DNA from: Psoroptes ovis
Taxonomy: Eukaryota > Arthropoda > Arachnida > Sarcoptiformes > Psoroptidae
DNA length: 64,000 nt
Assembly (NCBI GenBank): GCA_002943765.1
Contig: PQWQ01000006.1
Location: 2,232,001-2,296,000, forward strand
Direction: 5' to 3'
Part shown: in pieces, positions 33,901 through 46,869 of the stretch
Position numbering within the stretch: the stretch's first letter is position 1
Layout of the letters: every line of letters starts with the position of its first letter
Notes under the pieces: generated by a model
What the model saw: the letters and a program-made list of their open reading frames with translations, nothing else
What the model was told of the DNA's origin: nothing
Database searches by the model: none
Program-made: the position numbers and the translations under genes

Positions 33901-36236
33901 TTTAATCATAATCTTACATTTCACACATGCAAATGATTTATACATTCTAATATTTCATTGAAATTTTTAAAGAAATAATTTTATTCCATTAAAAATCATT
34001 GAAACATGATTTTCATCATGTGGATACCACGTATTTTTTGTTTGGAATGAAATTGCTACAAATAAATACAAACATTTCACAAAATTATTCGAGGATAATC
34101 TTGGAAAATTTTCTTTAAAATTTTCACTTGATCAAGGCCTTAATTCACAGTCTCAATCGGCTGCCTTTTTTATGCCTTTTTTCTTATTTGTTTCTTCTCA
34201 TATATCCAAACAATGTCCGACCTCGAGCTATTCGTTGTTTTGAGGGAATAACATTCCTCATACTTAATTGCAGTAAATGGAAAGGCAATGGGGCCAATCA
34301 ATCTTAATTAATCTCTCGTATATATTTTCAAGTAATTATAGCTTTTGATTGGATTAAGAAAATCTTTTTCTTTCTCTCGAATCTCAACTCTTAAAATTAA
34401 ATAAGTTTTAATCCGTTCCTTTTTCATTCACTCATCTCAAAATCTGATAGGATTGATTGCAATTTACATTTTTTAATTTTTTAAAAATTCTTTTCTTTCA
34501 AAAAGTTTGATTCACTTGAAGTATTAAATGATAATAATAATTAAAAAATGCATTTGAATTCCATTGTTCATTGTTCATGTGAATTTGAATTTCTTATAAA
34601 TAAAAAAGAAATGTCAAAATAATTTTCAAATGAAAAAACAAAAACAAACAAACACACAAATATGAAATGAATGAATAGATTCATTGCTTAGCTTTATTCA
34701 TCACATTCATTTGATTATTGTGATTTTTTTTCCTTGCTTCATTAAAAATCAAAATAATCAGTTTTAATTAATGGTAATGAATTGTTTTGTGTGTGCATTT
34801 GTATGGCTTATATTTGTACATTGTTCATTCAGATTTATTCACATACATCAATACATTCACAATAAGCATACTTGAATATTGAAGCTTGTAGACACACGAT
34901 TATATACACCGTTGTTGTTGATGATAATGATAATGATGATGATTACGGATGATTTTTGACGATTTCGATGAATGATTTCGACGATGATAATCATCATTAA
35001 ATCCATAATCATCATTCAGTTGTACATTTTTATACATTGTAATTCTTTTTCTTAAATTTTTGCTTGAAACTTGAAACAATGTATAAACTTTTATTTCTTA
35101 CGAATTCAAATTTCAATAATCATCATCATCATCATCTTAGTACAATCATTATCACAGCAGCAACAGCATCAGCATCGGCAGCACCGACAGCAACGATTTG
35201 CTTCTAACCATGAGTTTTTCTTGAATTGTTGAAATCTTGGAATTGAAAATCTCAGAAATCTTCGAATTGAAAATCTTTGAATAAGAAGTCTTTCTTTGAA
35301 TCAGAAATCTTTGAATTATTTAGCCTGACTTTCCTCTATTCTTTAAGCCTTAATACCATTTCTTAGATTATCATTATTATTTTTGCAAATGATCAATTGA
35401 TTTTTGAAAAGAAAAAAATATCAAAAAATCATTTTCATTTTGAGTGAAAATAATGATAATTTCACATTTCTTTTTCCATCCATTTCAATAAATTCAATAT
35501 ATGAAAACATTTCCATTCACTATGCAGCAGTTATTGATGATGATGATTGTAGGTTGAAAGAAATTTTACGAAAATTTTTCCATTTTTACTCTAGGAAATT
35601 TACTCTCAGATCTAAGATTTGAAATTTAAGATTTCTCGAGTATATTTACTTGTATATTCTATTAACTAAAAATAGAATATATTTTGTATTTGAGTGTACA
35701 CATACCATACACTGATACATAGATCTGTAAATATACTTAAATTATGATAATTGAACTTCTTTTCTCCTTTCATCTTTCATCTTGTTCATGTTTCAATTCA
35801 TTTCATGCATTAGATATTTGATATTCTTGTCGTGTTTCGTCTAATTCTTTTCTGAATCAATTCATGATATTTTTTCGAGTATATTCACTCTTAGATATTG
35901 AAATTTCAAACTTGAATAATTGAATGAATTAAAAATCATAATGTGAACAATCCGATGATAAATTTGTTAAGAAAGAAGACTTAACTCAAAGATTTCATAC
36001 GATCATAATTATAATGTATGAGATTTGAAGGAATGTTTTTTTTCCTGAAGGAGAATGAAAACTGAAGACTGCCAGACTCTGGTTAATGTTTTACATTTGA
36101 AACATTGACCATCTCGTATATCAACCTTTCTTTATGATTTATTTGATTTTTTTTCCTTATTTTTGGCCAAGATTTGTTGGTATTTGTTGCCGGTTTCGAG
36201 AAACCTTTGAGGAAAAACTTTTAAAAAAGCAACATA
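30990..36236. other. Downstream non-coding desert, part 3
   Basis: No recognisable gene. Open frames of 60-97 codons occur on both strands (31.1-32.1 kb, 32.5 kb, 33.0-33.9 kb), none with a known motif. A GT microsatellite lies at about 32468-32484, a CAG-type repeat at 35154-35195, and a 15-bp direct repeat (GTAATTCTTCCCCTT) occurs twice at about 33768-33812. Confidence 0.55.
35154..35195 (+). repeat. CAG/CAN (opa-like) repeat
   Basis: An imperfect CAG-rich stretch (CAGCAGCAACAGCATCAGC...) is GC-richer than its surroundings and open in all three + frames (for example Gln/His-rich SQQQQHQHRQ). Such repeats occur in coding exons of regulators, but no splice-consistent exon is evident, so it is listed as a repeat only. 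Confidence 0.6.
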
Positions 36237-36316
36237 TTAGGTTGTCCCATAAGTTCTTGTCGTTTTTCAAATGAAAAAAAATTAAAAAAACGACAAGAAC
36301 TTATGGGACAACCTAA
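36237..36316. mobile_element. Mariner-like foldback MITE, 80 bp
   Basis: The element starts TTAGGTTGTCCCATAAGTTC and ends with the exact inverse, flanked on both sides by TA, the mariner/Tc1 target duplication. Including the TAs, perfect 33-bp arms (36235-36267 and 36286-36318) surround an 18-base A-rich loop. There is no coding capacity, so it would need a mariner transposase supplied elsewhere. The terminal sequence resembles mariner-family ends (family knowledge); subfamily not assigned. Confidence 0.85.
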
Positions 36317-39300
36317 TAATTTAATTTATCTTTCAAATCTTTGTTGATGGTTTGTATGATACTCTTTAAGGTGTACCTTCAGGTATACACCTTATAATAA
36401 TGTTAATAATCGAAATAATCGATCATTGATTAATGATATTGTTGGATTTTTTATCGAGGATATATGAATTATCATAAAACATAGCGAAATGAACGGGAAG
36501 GGATGGATTGATTGGATTCGATAAATGTGATTTGATTGAATTTTATGCTTTTCAGCTCCTTGCCAAATTATATACAACAAAACATGTTTCCTGTCAGAAA
36601 AAAATTTGCCAGAAAATCTTCAGGAATCGATGTTTTGAACTTTCGAAAAACCTGCCCGGTATTGATGCTAGAGACTCTGCACTCTTAGAGACTTCTGTCG
36701 AAAAAATCGATTGAATTCAAAGAAATTAAAACCAAAATATTAAAATTTTAATCAAATTTCGTTCATTGATTTGACAAAATTTTTTCAATTCGGTGATTTT
36801 AATGCGAAAAATTTCATTAAAATTTTCTCAAATTAAATTTCCAACGAATTTAAATCGATTTCTTCTTTTTATAGTGAGAATTTCTTGAAATTTCATTTGA
36901 AATTAACGCTTTTAAACCTTTTTTATTTTCTTCATTTGATCACAATCTTGGATCATTAACAAATAAAAACAAATAAATGAAAATAAACATGATTACAAAT
37001 AAACATATGAATCGAATGAGAATTGTTACAATTCAATTTCAAAATGTAAATTTTCCAATTTTCCAACATTCCATTTATTGATTAATTTTTGTTAATTATC
37101 TCCGATCGTTCCGATTATTTTTTTTGCCCGATAAAATTTTGGATATTTCTACCCAAATAAATATCCAAGAAACCACGCCTTGTTTAGTTGAATCGAAACT
37201 ATTTCCACCTATCTTTGGACCATTTACTCCAAAAATAATAGAGAAAAAATGGTTCCAACTAATGGAAAATTTATCACTTTTTTGTGCTTTTTTTGAGCAA
37301 AAACCAAAACATGCGCCATGTATCGGTGGAAAATTTGTCCCAAAATAATACTCTATGTTTATTAATGGCCAAAGATGTCGCTTCCAATGATTTCCATGAG
37401 GTCTATTGCAAAGGCAAATGAGTGACCCTAAGCATGTTATTGACCAAATATGTCAAAGCTACACACATGTCACCACCAGGGTTTATATTTGCAAAAATTT
37501 TCACAAAAAGTTCACCGACTTTGACACAGATGGCGATATATTATTTTTATCAGCGGATAATTTCTAATGCTCATTCTCACATTTGTTTATGTTTGTATTT
37601 ATATTTTTTCACCGTCAATCAAATAAATTACTTTGAATCAAATTATTTCTTCAAATTTCAAATCAAATTCAATTTGGTTCATATTTTTACTGCACGCAAT
37701 TTTACCGTAATTATCTTTATTTCAAAGCAAACTCTTCCATTATTTTCCAAAGCATTCTCAATTGATTTGATTTAAAATTATTATTTTTTTGAAAATCATT
37801 ATATTTTTTTCCTAAAATATTTTCTCATTGTTTTATTTTTTTCATTTGTATAATCTTAAAATAGGACAAAGTTGTTTGGCGCTCCAGAAAAATGAAAATT
37901 TAATCGAAAATCAATGATAATTTTGAAATCGGAAACAATCACACACGATTGAAGAATATTGTTTCATTCACATTCCGAGTTATTAATCGCCTGCGAATGT
38001 ATAATCTTTATTATTATAAAATTATGATTAATATATTATTATCATATTCGATCATATGAATTTCATGTTTGTTATTATTAATAGATTCATTGTATTTTAT
38101 TTCAAATTTTCCATGTTTCATATCATGAAAAATGACGAAGAAGAACAATGAATACAATTTCGTATGTGTATCACACACACATGCATACGCCAAGATCAGA
38201 CAGCGATCAATCATGCAATGTAAATGTTTTATTCCAGTTTTTGCCATCAAACATTTGTTGTTTGTAGTATTATTTCATAATTATTATTCAACGTAATGTA
38301 TAATTTGTGAAAAGAAATTGATCAAAGAACTAAGAAGAAAATAGACAAATTGAACATGTCCAAATTGGGAATTAATATGAATGAATCAAGGAATGTTTGG
38401 AGGAAAAACGCCGGTTTTTTACCCTTGGCAATCATTTTCAAATCAATTTCCATGGAATTTTCTCATTTAATTTGATTGATTCATTGATTGATCAAGCAAT
38501 GATTCCTTGGAAAAACATGAAAAATTGTATAAAAAATCATTGATGATAAATATCTATCATTTATTAATCGATGTTTATAAATATGATTAACAAAGGATAA
38601 ATATTGAATCTTATGAAATGAAATGTATCTAAAGATATACAGAAAATGCTTGACAACAATGATGGCAACAGCAACAACGTCAACAAACAATATTCAATCA
38701 TGAAATAGAGTCCTATAATTCATAAAAACATTTTGGTCAATAATTCTCCATTATACTTGTAATATTTATTAATATTTTGATTTTTTGATTAACAAGTGAA
38801 CAACAAACAAACAACATTGATTAAATATGATTCAAGGACAGCCTTTGTAAGAAAAAATGAATGAATTAAAAAATTTTTCGACTAGTGAAACGCCTTGATT
38901 CATATCATAATTATTCAATGAAGAAAAAAATGAAAAATAAATGAATTGAATGAAAATATCAAATGAAATTGAATGAAAAATGTATGAAACTTAACAAATC
39001 GAAATGAATGAATGAATGAATAAACAACATTAGTCCACTAATTTTTCAAACAATTTTGACCTTTTTTTCTTACCAATAACGATTGCAACAATATATTAAA
39101 CACAATAATAATCAATCATAACTTGCTTGTAAAAAAAAGAGAGATGAGAGAGATAGAGATGAATATAAATATGACATGCAGCACCGGCATTTTCGTGCTT
39201 GAAGCATGAACTGAATTGAATCAACCAAATATTATAATCTAAGATATGGAATGTATGATAAATACATATTTATTATAATGTAATTAATAATAAATACAAC

Positions 39301-41554
39301 ATTTAGACCATTGAAATTTTTTTCTTTAGGCTTAAGGCAAAGTAAAGGGTCATTTCAGCCAATTTTTTCTGCTTATTCATTCAACTTGAACGTGAATAAA
39401 TTATGCTTGTTTTTGGCTTTATTTTCGATTGAATGGAATTCCTTTCTTCTCATTTATATTCAATTATATTTTTGAAATATTCAAGCAAAACATAACATAT
39501 TATTGATCATCGAAAAATGATAAATGACAGACTTGATCTTTTCTGATTCATTCGAAATACAACAAGTACAAAGTCATCGGATAAGAAGAAGAATATTTTA
39601 AGCTTTTTATCTTTGAATATTTATCTTCATCATTTTGCATCGATTGATTGGCATTTGTTTGGCTGTAAATAATGGATGGAATCAAATCCTACGAACAAAT
39701 CAAGAAAACATGTTTTTTCATTGTGCATGATTTTTCGTTCACAAATGAATGATTAATGATCTCATATGATATGATGTATATCAATCATATAATTTGAAAT
39801 TCGTAAAATACAAATAGAATGAAACAAGTTTTTGATATTTGAATGTTTTTCTATTGGCAATCGATTGGATTAGCCATCGATCGAATGGATGTAAGATTTT
39901 GTTATTTTTTCATGAAAACAGAAAAAAAATGTAAAAAAAATTTTGACAAGATTGATCAATCAGAATTCAATGAGAAATTCAAAAATTAAATTTTGAAGAC
40001 AAAAAAAACGATTTCCATATAAATCAATGAATGAATTGAAATAAATATCATTAATGAAATCTAAAATACCTTTTGATTGGATTTTAATTAATTTTATTCA
40101 CTTGTTCACTTCATTTCATTGTTGTAAGCCAATCCTTTAAAATTTGATTCGATATTTTTGAATAGAAAAATAATTCAATTTGATTTCAAAGGAAGCAGAA
40201 ACCATATTATTCTTAATGAAAATTTAATTATTTTATTTCAATTATTTTCGATTGAAAAGTGCGTTCCAATTACCCGAGGATTTGAATTGAAGATCTATGG
40301 AGTTCAAGTCGTGTGCATACACAGATATTAATCATTTGTGTTGATTATTACAAATTGAATGGTAACAAACAAATGAATCGAAAATTGATTTCTTGTAGAC
40401 GAATTTCATTGTGCATTACAAAGACGAGAATCGTACAGCTTCAGGTATGTTTGGCATTTGTAAATTTGTTTGAAATAAGGATCACAAACAAACAAACAAC
40501 AACAAACCTACACACATATTCACCCAGACAATTTGTAGGCTAATTATTTTGTGAAAATTTTCATTCTATGTTATTTGTGTGTGAATATTTCAATGAGATT
40601 TTCTTAATCAAAAATAATAATAATAATGTTGGAAATGTATTAAGAGAATACGAAAATACCTGGAAATTCATTATTTTCTCAAATAAAATACACCTTTTTG
40701 GATTCACAATCTATTATTATCATCATCGAATTCATCATTCTATCATATCATATCATTGCTACATCATTATCTTTTGCTTTTGTTTTTCATTGTAATTAAC
40801 TTCGTGACTTAGATTAATAATTTGTTGTTCGTACACTATATTTTATCATCATTCGTCGTCGTCGTCGACATTGTTGTTGCTGGCGTTGGCATTTGTATGT
40901 TGAATTGATTAATTTGATTTAAAGATTAAAACTTTTCAAGAATGAAAAAGGATTTGTTTTCCATTTGAAATTCATGTGTACAAAGAAGTAATTTTTTTAA
41001 TGAATTTATTGGATTCGATTTTGTCCCATAGAGTGCAGCTCTTGTTTCGTGTCCTATAATTTTTTATTTATTGAATGTTTTTCAGGCAAATAAGCATAGA
41101 TATGAGGATTGAAATGTCCACAAATGTATTTGCTTTAAAAGAACAAGAAAAGGTCATAGTTCTTCCATTTTTGTCAAATTATGACCAACTTTTTCGGTTT
41201 CATTGTGAACTAAATAAAAATGAATGAAAAATATGGAAATAATTATCATCAAATCTTCAGTAATTTGAATCATTTTGGATAATTTTGAATCAATTTGAAT
41301 CAATTTAAAATCATTTAAAATCACTCAGACACATACGCATTAAGTCTTGATAATTTCGCACTCATTTATCTTTAATTTTCTTCTAATTACAATTTGATGT
41401 TCAACATTTTAAAATACATGTTTCCAAAGATATTTTGTAACTGATTTTGTTTTTGCATGTATTTTGTGTTCGCAACATGAATTATTATCTGTTATCCACA
41501 TTATTACAAAAAAAAATTATACATTTTTCTTAAAATTTTTTGAAACTCTTTACT
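36317..41554. other. Downstream non-coding desert, part 4
   Basis: No recognisable gene. Frames at 36508-36714 and 37124-37348 (68 and 74 codons, +) have somewhat mixed composition but no family motif or convincing splice sites. A purine-rich GAGA motif cluster lies at 39139-39153 (GAGAGA and GAGAGAGA). A GTC/GTT repeat lies near 40855-40875. Confidence 0.55.
36369..36394. repeat. Short imperfect palindrome
   Basis: AAGGTGTA-CCT-TC-AGG-TATACACCTT forms a nearly complete hairpin with a two-base bulge, 50 bases past the MITE. It could be a decayed element end or chance. Confidence 0.5.
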
Positions 41555-41627
41555 CCTTCACTAAGGTGACCAACTATTTTTTGTTCAGAAAAAGTACACT
41601 TTGTATTATACTTGAAATATAAAAAGC

Positions 41628-41659
<32 letters not shown>

Positions 41660-41766
41660 ATACAAAATACAAAATATATTAATATTTGTGTAATATTAAT
41701 ATTAATATTTAATAATAATAATAATGATGATAATACAGAATTTAAAATAAAAATTATTCATTGCTA

Positions 41767-42057
41767 TTATACCGATGTACCCGTTCGATGGTATTTTTCG
41801 ACTGAATGTATTTTTTTTTTTGCGATTGTCTCATTTTTTTCTAACAATTCAGCGATGTCAATGCAATTTTTATCATTCATATTATACTTCACAGTCATTA
41901 TTGCATTTAAATTGCTGACTTGAAGTTGAGATTTTTCATAGGTCCAAAAATCATTGACCATAGAAAAGAATTTTTCGATGCATGCATTGGTTCCTGGCAA
42001 ACACATCGAAATTTCCATGATTATTTTCAAATATTTCGTATTGTCAGACAAATTGAC
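41767..42057 (-). pseudogene. hAT transposase C-terminal fragment (dimerisation region)
   Basis: The minus-strand frame reads KYLKIIMEISMCLPGTNACIE, then KFFSMVNDFWTYEKSQL, which matches the hAT C-terminal dimerisation motif (typically PGTNA..ER.FS..N..W..E...L). The frame ends at a natural stop at 41767-41769, about 35 residues beyond the motif. Upstream a TAG at 42058-42060 closes the frame, and the rest of the transposase (zinc finger, catalytic core) is absent. A GTAAGT...TTGATAG segment just upstream could be a short intron, but no good exon precedes it. It is dead or non-autonomous. Confidence 0.85.
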
Positions 42058-42747
42058 CTATCAATCAATGATATATTTAGAAAGAATGAAAATGAATCCA
42101 TGATATAGAAACTTACAAATTACAAATTTTAATTATATTATTTTTTCGACGAATTGAATGATAAATCAAGATGAAAATAATTTTAAATTTCAAAAATCGT
42201 AGAATACTACAAAATCAAAATAACAACAAATTAATCGTTAACTATTTGAAATTCAATCATATTGAAACTTACATAGAACAATTATCAATTTTTTCAATCT
42301 TATTATGAATTATTTAGAATATTCACATATGAGAACAATGGAAAAAACACTTTTTCGAAATTCTTAAATAACTTAACTGTTTTCGAAATCGAAATTTCAA
42401 AAATTTTTCGATATAAGATGTCAAGAGATGTCAGATGTCGCTTTTTAATTTTGGAATAGTAATAATGCCCGATTCAGATTCGGGATAAGCAAGATATCAT
42501 TTGAAAAACGAATATATTTGAGACTTATCTGACACCGACACAAAAGCTGCTTTTTAGTAAGAAATTCCATTTCTTTTTTTAAAATGCTACGCACGCGTTA
42601 TGATTGCTGAAAATACTTTACAAGTGTGCGCGCGAAATTCGAATCACTGTCATAGTAAATTTGAATTAAATTAAAATTCAAAATTCTTATTTCAATTTAT
42701 GAAATTAAAATAAAATAAACTAGAAAATGTTTTTGAAATTCAAATGA

Positions 42748-42839
42748 GTACAAATTTTGAAAATAAGTACTTTTTAAGTACAGGATTCAAATTGAGTACA
42801 GCTCGCCCAAAATGAGTACAGTACTCATAAAATAAGTAC
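42748..42839. repeat. Subterminal GTAC repeats of the hAT element
   Basis: GTAC occurs at 42748, 42767, 42778, 42796, 42816, 42821 and 42836, mostly as (A/G)AGTACA-like units, with one further copy at 41594 near the other end. Short subterminal repeats are typical transposase-binding sites of hAT elements. Confidence 0.7.
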
Positions 42840-45059
42840 GGTTGGTCACCTTACCTTCACATTTATCAATTAATTCAAAATAAATGGTCAAATAATCCAA
42901 AAATTATGATTATAATTATGCCGTTACACATGCACAATTATCGATGATTTATTGGATGTGTAATGGATGGAATTATATGAGGAACTGACTGTTTTTAAAT
43001 CTTAAAAATTTGTTACAAAACAATCATTTTCAATTGTCTAATAGCTAGTTGAATGTAAAACTCGAGGTAATTTTGAATTTTAGAAAACTAATAAAATTTC
43101 AAGATTTCAAAATCAAAAAATTGAAGATTTCATATTTTGACAATTAAAAATGGGCAATCAATCGATCATTAATCAAAGATAATTAATCAAAATTATCATT
43201 TTTTCTGCAAATTTCATTTCATTAAATTTCATTGTTTTTTCCATAGAAAATCTGAGTGAAATAATTTCCATGTATGCACAGATAGAGCGCATGTTTGCCA
43301 TTTGTAAAAATGTATAGCTGCTACCACCACAAATGCACACACATTGCAACAACACATGTAAATACATTTGCAAAAAATATTTTCCATTATAGGTTCAAAA
43401 ATGATTTATTTATTTTTATTTTCATTGAAAATAACAGAGAAAAAAATGAATAAATGTTTGCCCGTTCTTATTCATATGTTCAACGTTGTTTTCCATTGAA
43501 AATGAATGGTGCAAAACAAAAAATTTTGCTTGAAAATTTTTGACAATTTAAAATGAATTTATTTTTAATTTCTTTTATTTTTCATTTTGATTTGATAAAT
43601 TGTCATTGCAATCATTGTTTGTGTTTGCGACCATTGGATCAACATATAAGATGTTAATCTCTTGGTATTTGCATAAAGAAAGATGAGGAAAACAAGCGGA
43701 AAACAAATCAATAATTTTTGAAATTTTGAGGCGAAAAAAGCGATAATTTCTCCTTGCAAGTGTTAATTACTTTTGTAATTTTGAAATGATTTTCTTTTGT
43801 GAAATTTTGAAAAATTTTCAATGAAAATTTTACTATTCCATTGATTATCATAGTAATTATTATTATATTTGATTATTTTGACAAGCATTTTGTTATTTTT
43901 GACAATTGTCTGTTTTGTTATTATTTTGATTTCGTTTTTTTCAATGCTAAAAATATACGTATCATTTGAGGTAAATCAATAAATGAATGAATGAAAAATG
44001 TTTGTATTTTTTCGGTGGACAAAATGACAAAATATTTATGACCCAAAACTAATTCATTTGTTCTTATTTCGAATGATTTTATTTGTGAAAATGGAAAATT
44101 TCAGGTGTTTTTTCATACTAATTCAATTTTCAATAGTGAAAATGTGAACAAATTTACCTTAATGACAATTATTATCAATGAATAAGAATGTGAAAGATGA
44201 AACAAAGTACAAATTACATTTTAAAATCTAATAAATCATTTTGAATTTCAAAATTTTTGAAAATTTGTGAATTTTTCTAAAAACAAAATAATTCAAGCTC
44301 ACCATAAATGGTGGTCACATTTCAATTCAACAAGCAAATGAAATGATTAAACCAATAAAATCATCATAAATTCTATCGTCCAAGAATCCTTGGTTTCCTT
44401 TACGCCAGATGTCTCGTTTCGTTTGAAAATTTGACGGAAATCTTTTCATGATTTCATTGTTTTGCATTGCTTCTGCATTGTTTTCAGTTTTTTTTCCAAT
44501 GTCTATTATCTTGACTACAACGATATTCAACGAAATATCAATGGAACAAAAATTTAAAAAACACAAGCAGATACACCGAAGACAATGAAAAATGATTTTT
44601 CCATTTAAATGAAAATTAATTGAAAATCTGTCAAAAATTGTATTAAATTCAAACGAAACGAAATTCAACGAAGCTAAACAAAATGAATAATTGAATTTCT
44701 TCTCAAGAAGTTTTTCTCAAATACAAAGATTTTGATTCATTTCCATGCATTCATTCGCACAAAAGCCATGCTAAAATTCACAAAAATTCGTTAGATTAGA
44801 AATTCTGAAGAAAAAAGTTTGCGAAGAAAAAAACTAATCAATACTTTGTGACTATGGCGCCATAAGAGTTCCAAAGATCGTGTGGCAATAGAAATTCATT
44901 CATCAAAATGGAAATAGGAAAATTCTTCCTCCTCTTTTTTCTTCTCGTTCAATTTTGGTGCGATTAATCGAAAAAATGTCAACTAAAAAAAGTGAAAAAA
45001 AGATAAACGTAATTTTTAGACATTGAAAATGTTTGTAAAAATGAATCGACACGAAAAAA

Positions 45060-45330
45060 ATATCAAAACGATGTTCTTTGGTTCGTTTGAGTTGGTTGTG
45101 GTTTGGCTAGGATGGTTCGGATGGTTGGGTGCCACCACACATACACGTATATCATCAGCAGCGACCAAGCCAACCCAATAATCAGTGAACCAAAACTCTT
45201 GCGAGCGAGCGAACAATCGAAAAAAATGGCAAATTCATCGAAGGGGAAAAACAGACAATTTTGGCCATGGAACTATGGACTGTACCATGGAAATACTATG
45301 AACCAAAGAAAACGTTGAAAACACACACCA
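45060..45330 (+). other. GC-richer patch with overlapping small open frames
   Basis: This patch is clearly less AT-rich than its flanks (GGTTCGGATGGTTGGGTGCC, GCGAGCGAGCG). The + strand has a 71-codon frame from 45103, within which an ATG at 45226 gives a 30-residue peptide beginning MANSSKGKNRQFWPWNYG; the minus strand has a 66-codon frame. No family is recognised. It may be an exon of a non-coding RNA, a small peptide gene or a regulatory element. Confidence 0.2.
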
Positions 45331-46501
45331 ACACACCAAAAACATTTTAATGAAAAAAAATTGCTCTGACATGATGTATTGCTTTTGGGTTGAAGCTGAC
45401 TATGCTGCTTTTTGTCTATTTTTTTGCTTGTTCGGATCTTTCATTGAATGAATGAATTGAATTGAAAATGAATTTTAGGAAAATTGAATGTGAGACTATG
45501 TAATGAATCGAGTATCGTGAAAAGCATACAAGCGAAACAATGGGAAAAAACAACACAGCAAAGCACAGTGCAAATATACACCAACCAATGCTACAACATC
45601 AGCTTAGAATATCATCGTACGTTTATTTATTCATTTTTCGTTATTTTTTTGTTTTTGTTTTTTTCGGTATTATTATACGAAAACTCCCTCGTAACTAACG
45701 AATAGAAAAATCCGAGAAAAACGAAAAATGTCAAATAAAAATAAATGGTTTTCAGTTTTTGTATAATATGAAGAATCTGTAATGCATATAAGGCATAGAA
45801 TATATTGAACTAAAGCAAAAACCAGAATCGATCGAAATCGAAAAAACAAAATAAATAAATATAAATGAATAAATATTGGAATATAAATGGAAATAGAATA
45901 AGAATTGAAATACAAATAAATAAATAAATAGATGAAAAATGAATGTAAATTCATTTTTTCGATTTTGCGATTCCATTCTACTTAGATATTTTGCTTCGAT
46001 ATTCTGCTAATACTCTGTGCTTTTAGTGCCCGAAAATTTTGTTTGATTATCATATTTGAAACACATACAATTTTGTGTATTTTTGTGTATGCATTTGCAT
46101 CAGTATCCCAGTATATCACTGCATATTCAGATGATAAATAGATTTGAAATAAATGTTCAACTAAAAAAAACATCGTGGCAAGCGATGGCATCAATTTTTT
46201 TGTGGAGTAAAAATAAGATTTCTCCATTCATTTCGATGGCAATCTTTGAATTTATTTATTTTTTTCGATTTTATACAAGTTTATACCAATTTTCGATACA
46301 TTTTTGTGATTCGATGTTTGTAAGGATTTCGTCATGTGCAAGGATTGGAGATCTATAGCCATAGATCTTTCTGATTTTCTTATGAATAAAGATTTTGGGC
46401 GTTTACTGGGCGTTGGTTTTGTAATGATTAATGATTATATGGAAATTATGATTTATAGAAACAAGTATGAGACGAAATTATATTCAAAAGTCATCCTTTT
46501 C

Positions 46502-46522
46502 TTTTTTTTTTTTTTTTTTTTT
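46502..46522 (+). repeat. Poly-T run (21)
   Basis: Uninterrupted T homopolymer; no element body is recognisable beside it. Confidence 0.85.
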
Positions 46523-46837
46523 GTTCTTAATTAATATTCAAATTACGAAAATTCGAGGATGCTTTGCATGAGTGAAATAAAAAAATTGCAAAAAAAATCA
46601 TGTAATTCATGTAATAATAATACTAGCAATGTATTCTAGGATATATAATTTTCTATGCCACATTTTATATGCATGCGAAATTTTCTTCAGTTATTTTTTT
46701 TTGGCATTTCACTATACTTTGCCTCATGCATTCTTCTTTTGAATTTATTCACATCATTTATTTGATTCACGATTTCAATTATTATCCGAGCTTGAGATTC
46801 CTGTGTGGACTTTTGCATGTGTTTCTGGGTATCAGCC

Positions 46838-46869
46838 TGTGTGTGTGTGTATGTGTGTGTGTGTGTGTG
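46838..46869 (+). repeat. GT dinucleotide microsatellite
   Basis: About 15 TG units, interrupted once by ATG. A shorter GT run lies at about 32468-32484. Confidence 0.85.

Larger units (their letters stand above)
41562..42853 (-). mobile_element. hAT-family DNA transposon remnant, 1292 bp
   Basis: It begins TAAGGTGACCAAC and ends GTTGGTCACCTTA, an exact 13-bp terminal inverted repeat of the hAT type (T-A-R-N-G start). The 7 bases CCTTCAC lie directly outside both ends (41555-41561, 42854-42860), matching all but one base of the usual 8-bp hAT target duplication. The right end carries seven GTAC cores in about 90 bases, as expected of subterminal transposase-binding repeats. Inside is a C-terminal transposase fragment on the minus strand and a 26-A run (41628-41653). 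At 1.3 kb it is far shorter than an autonomous hAT, so it is internally deleted. Confidence 0.88.

Noticed and set aside
41612..41923. 103-codon + frame beginning with a Lys run
   Set aside because: The start is a translated poly-A tract and the rest is antisense to the hAT transposase fragment.
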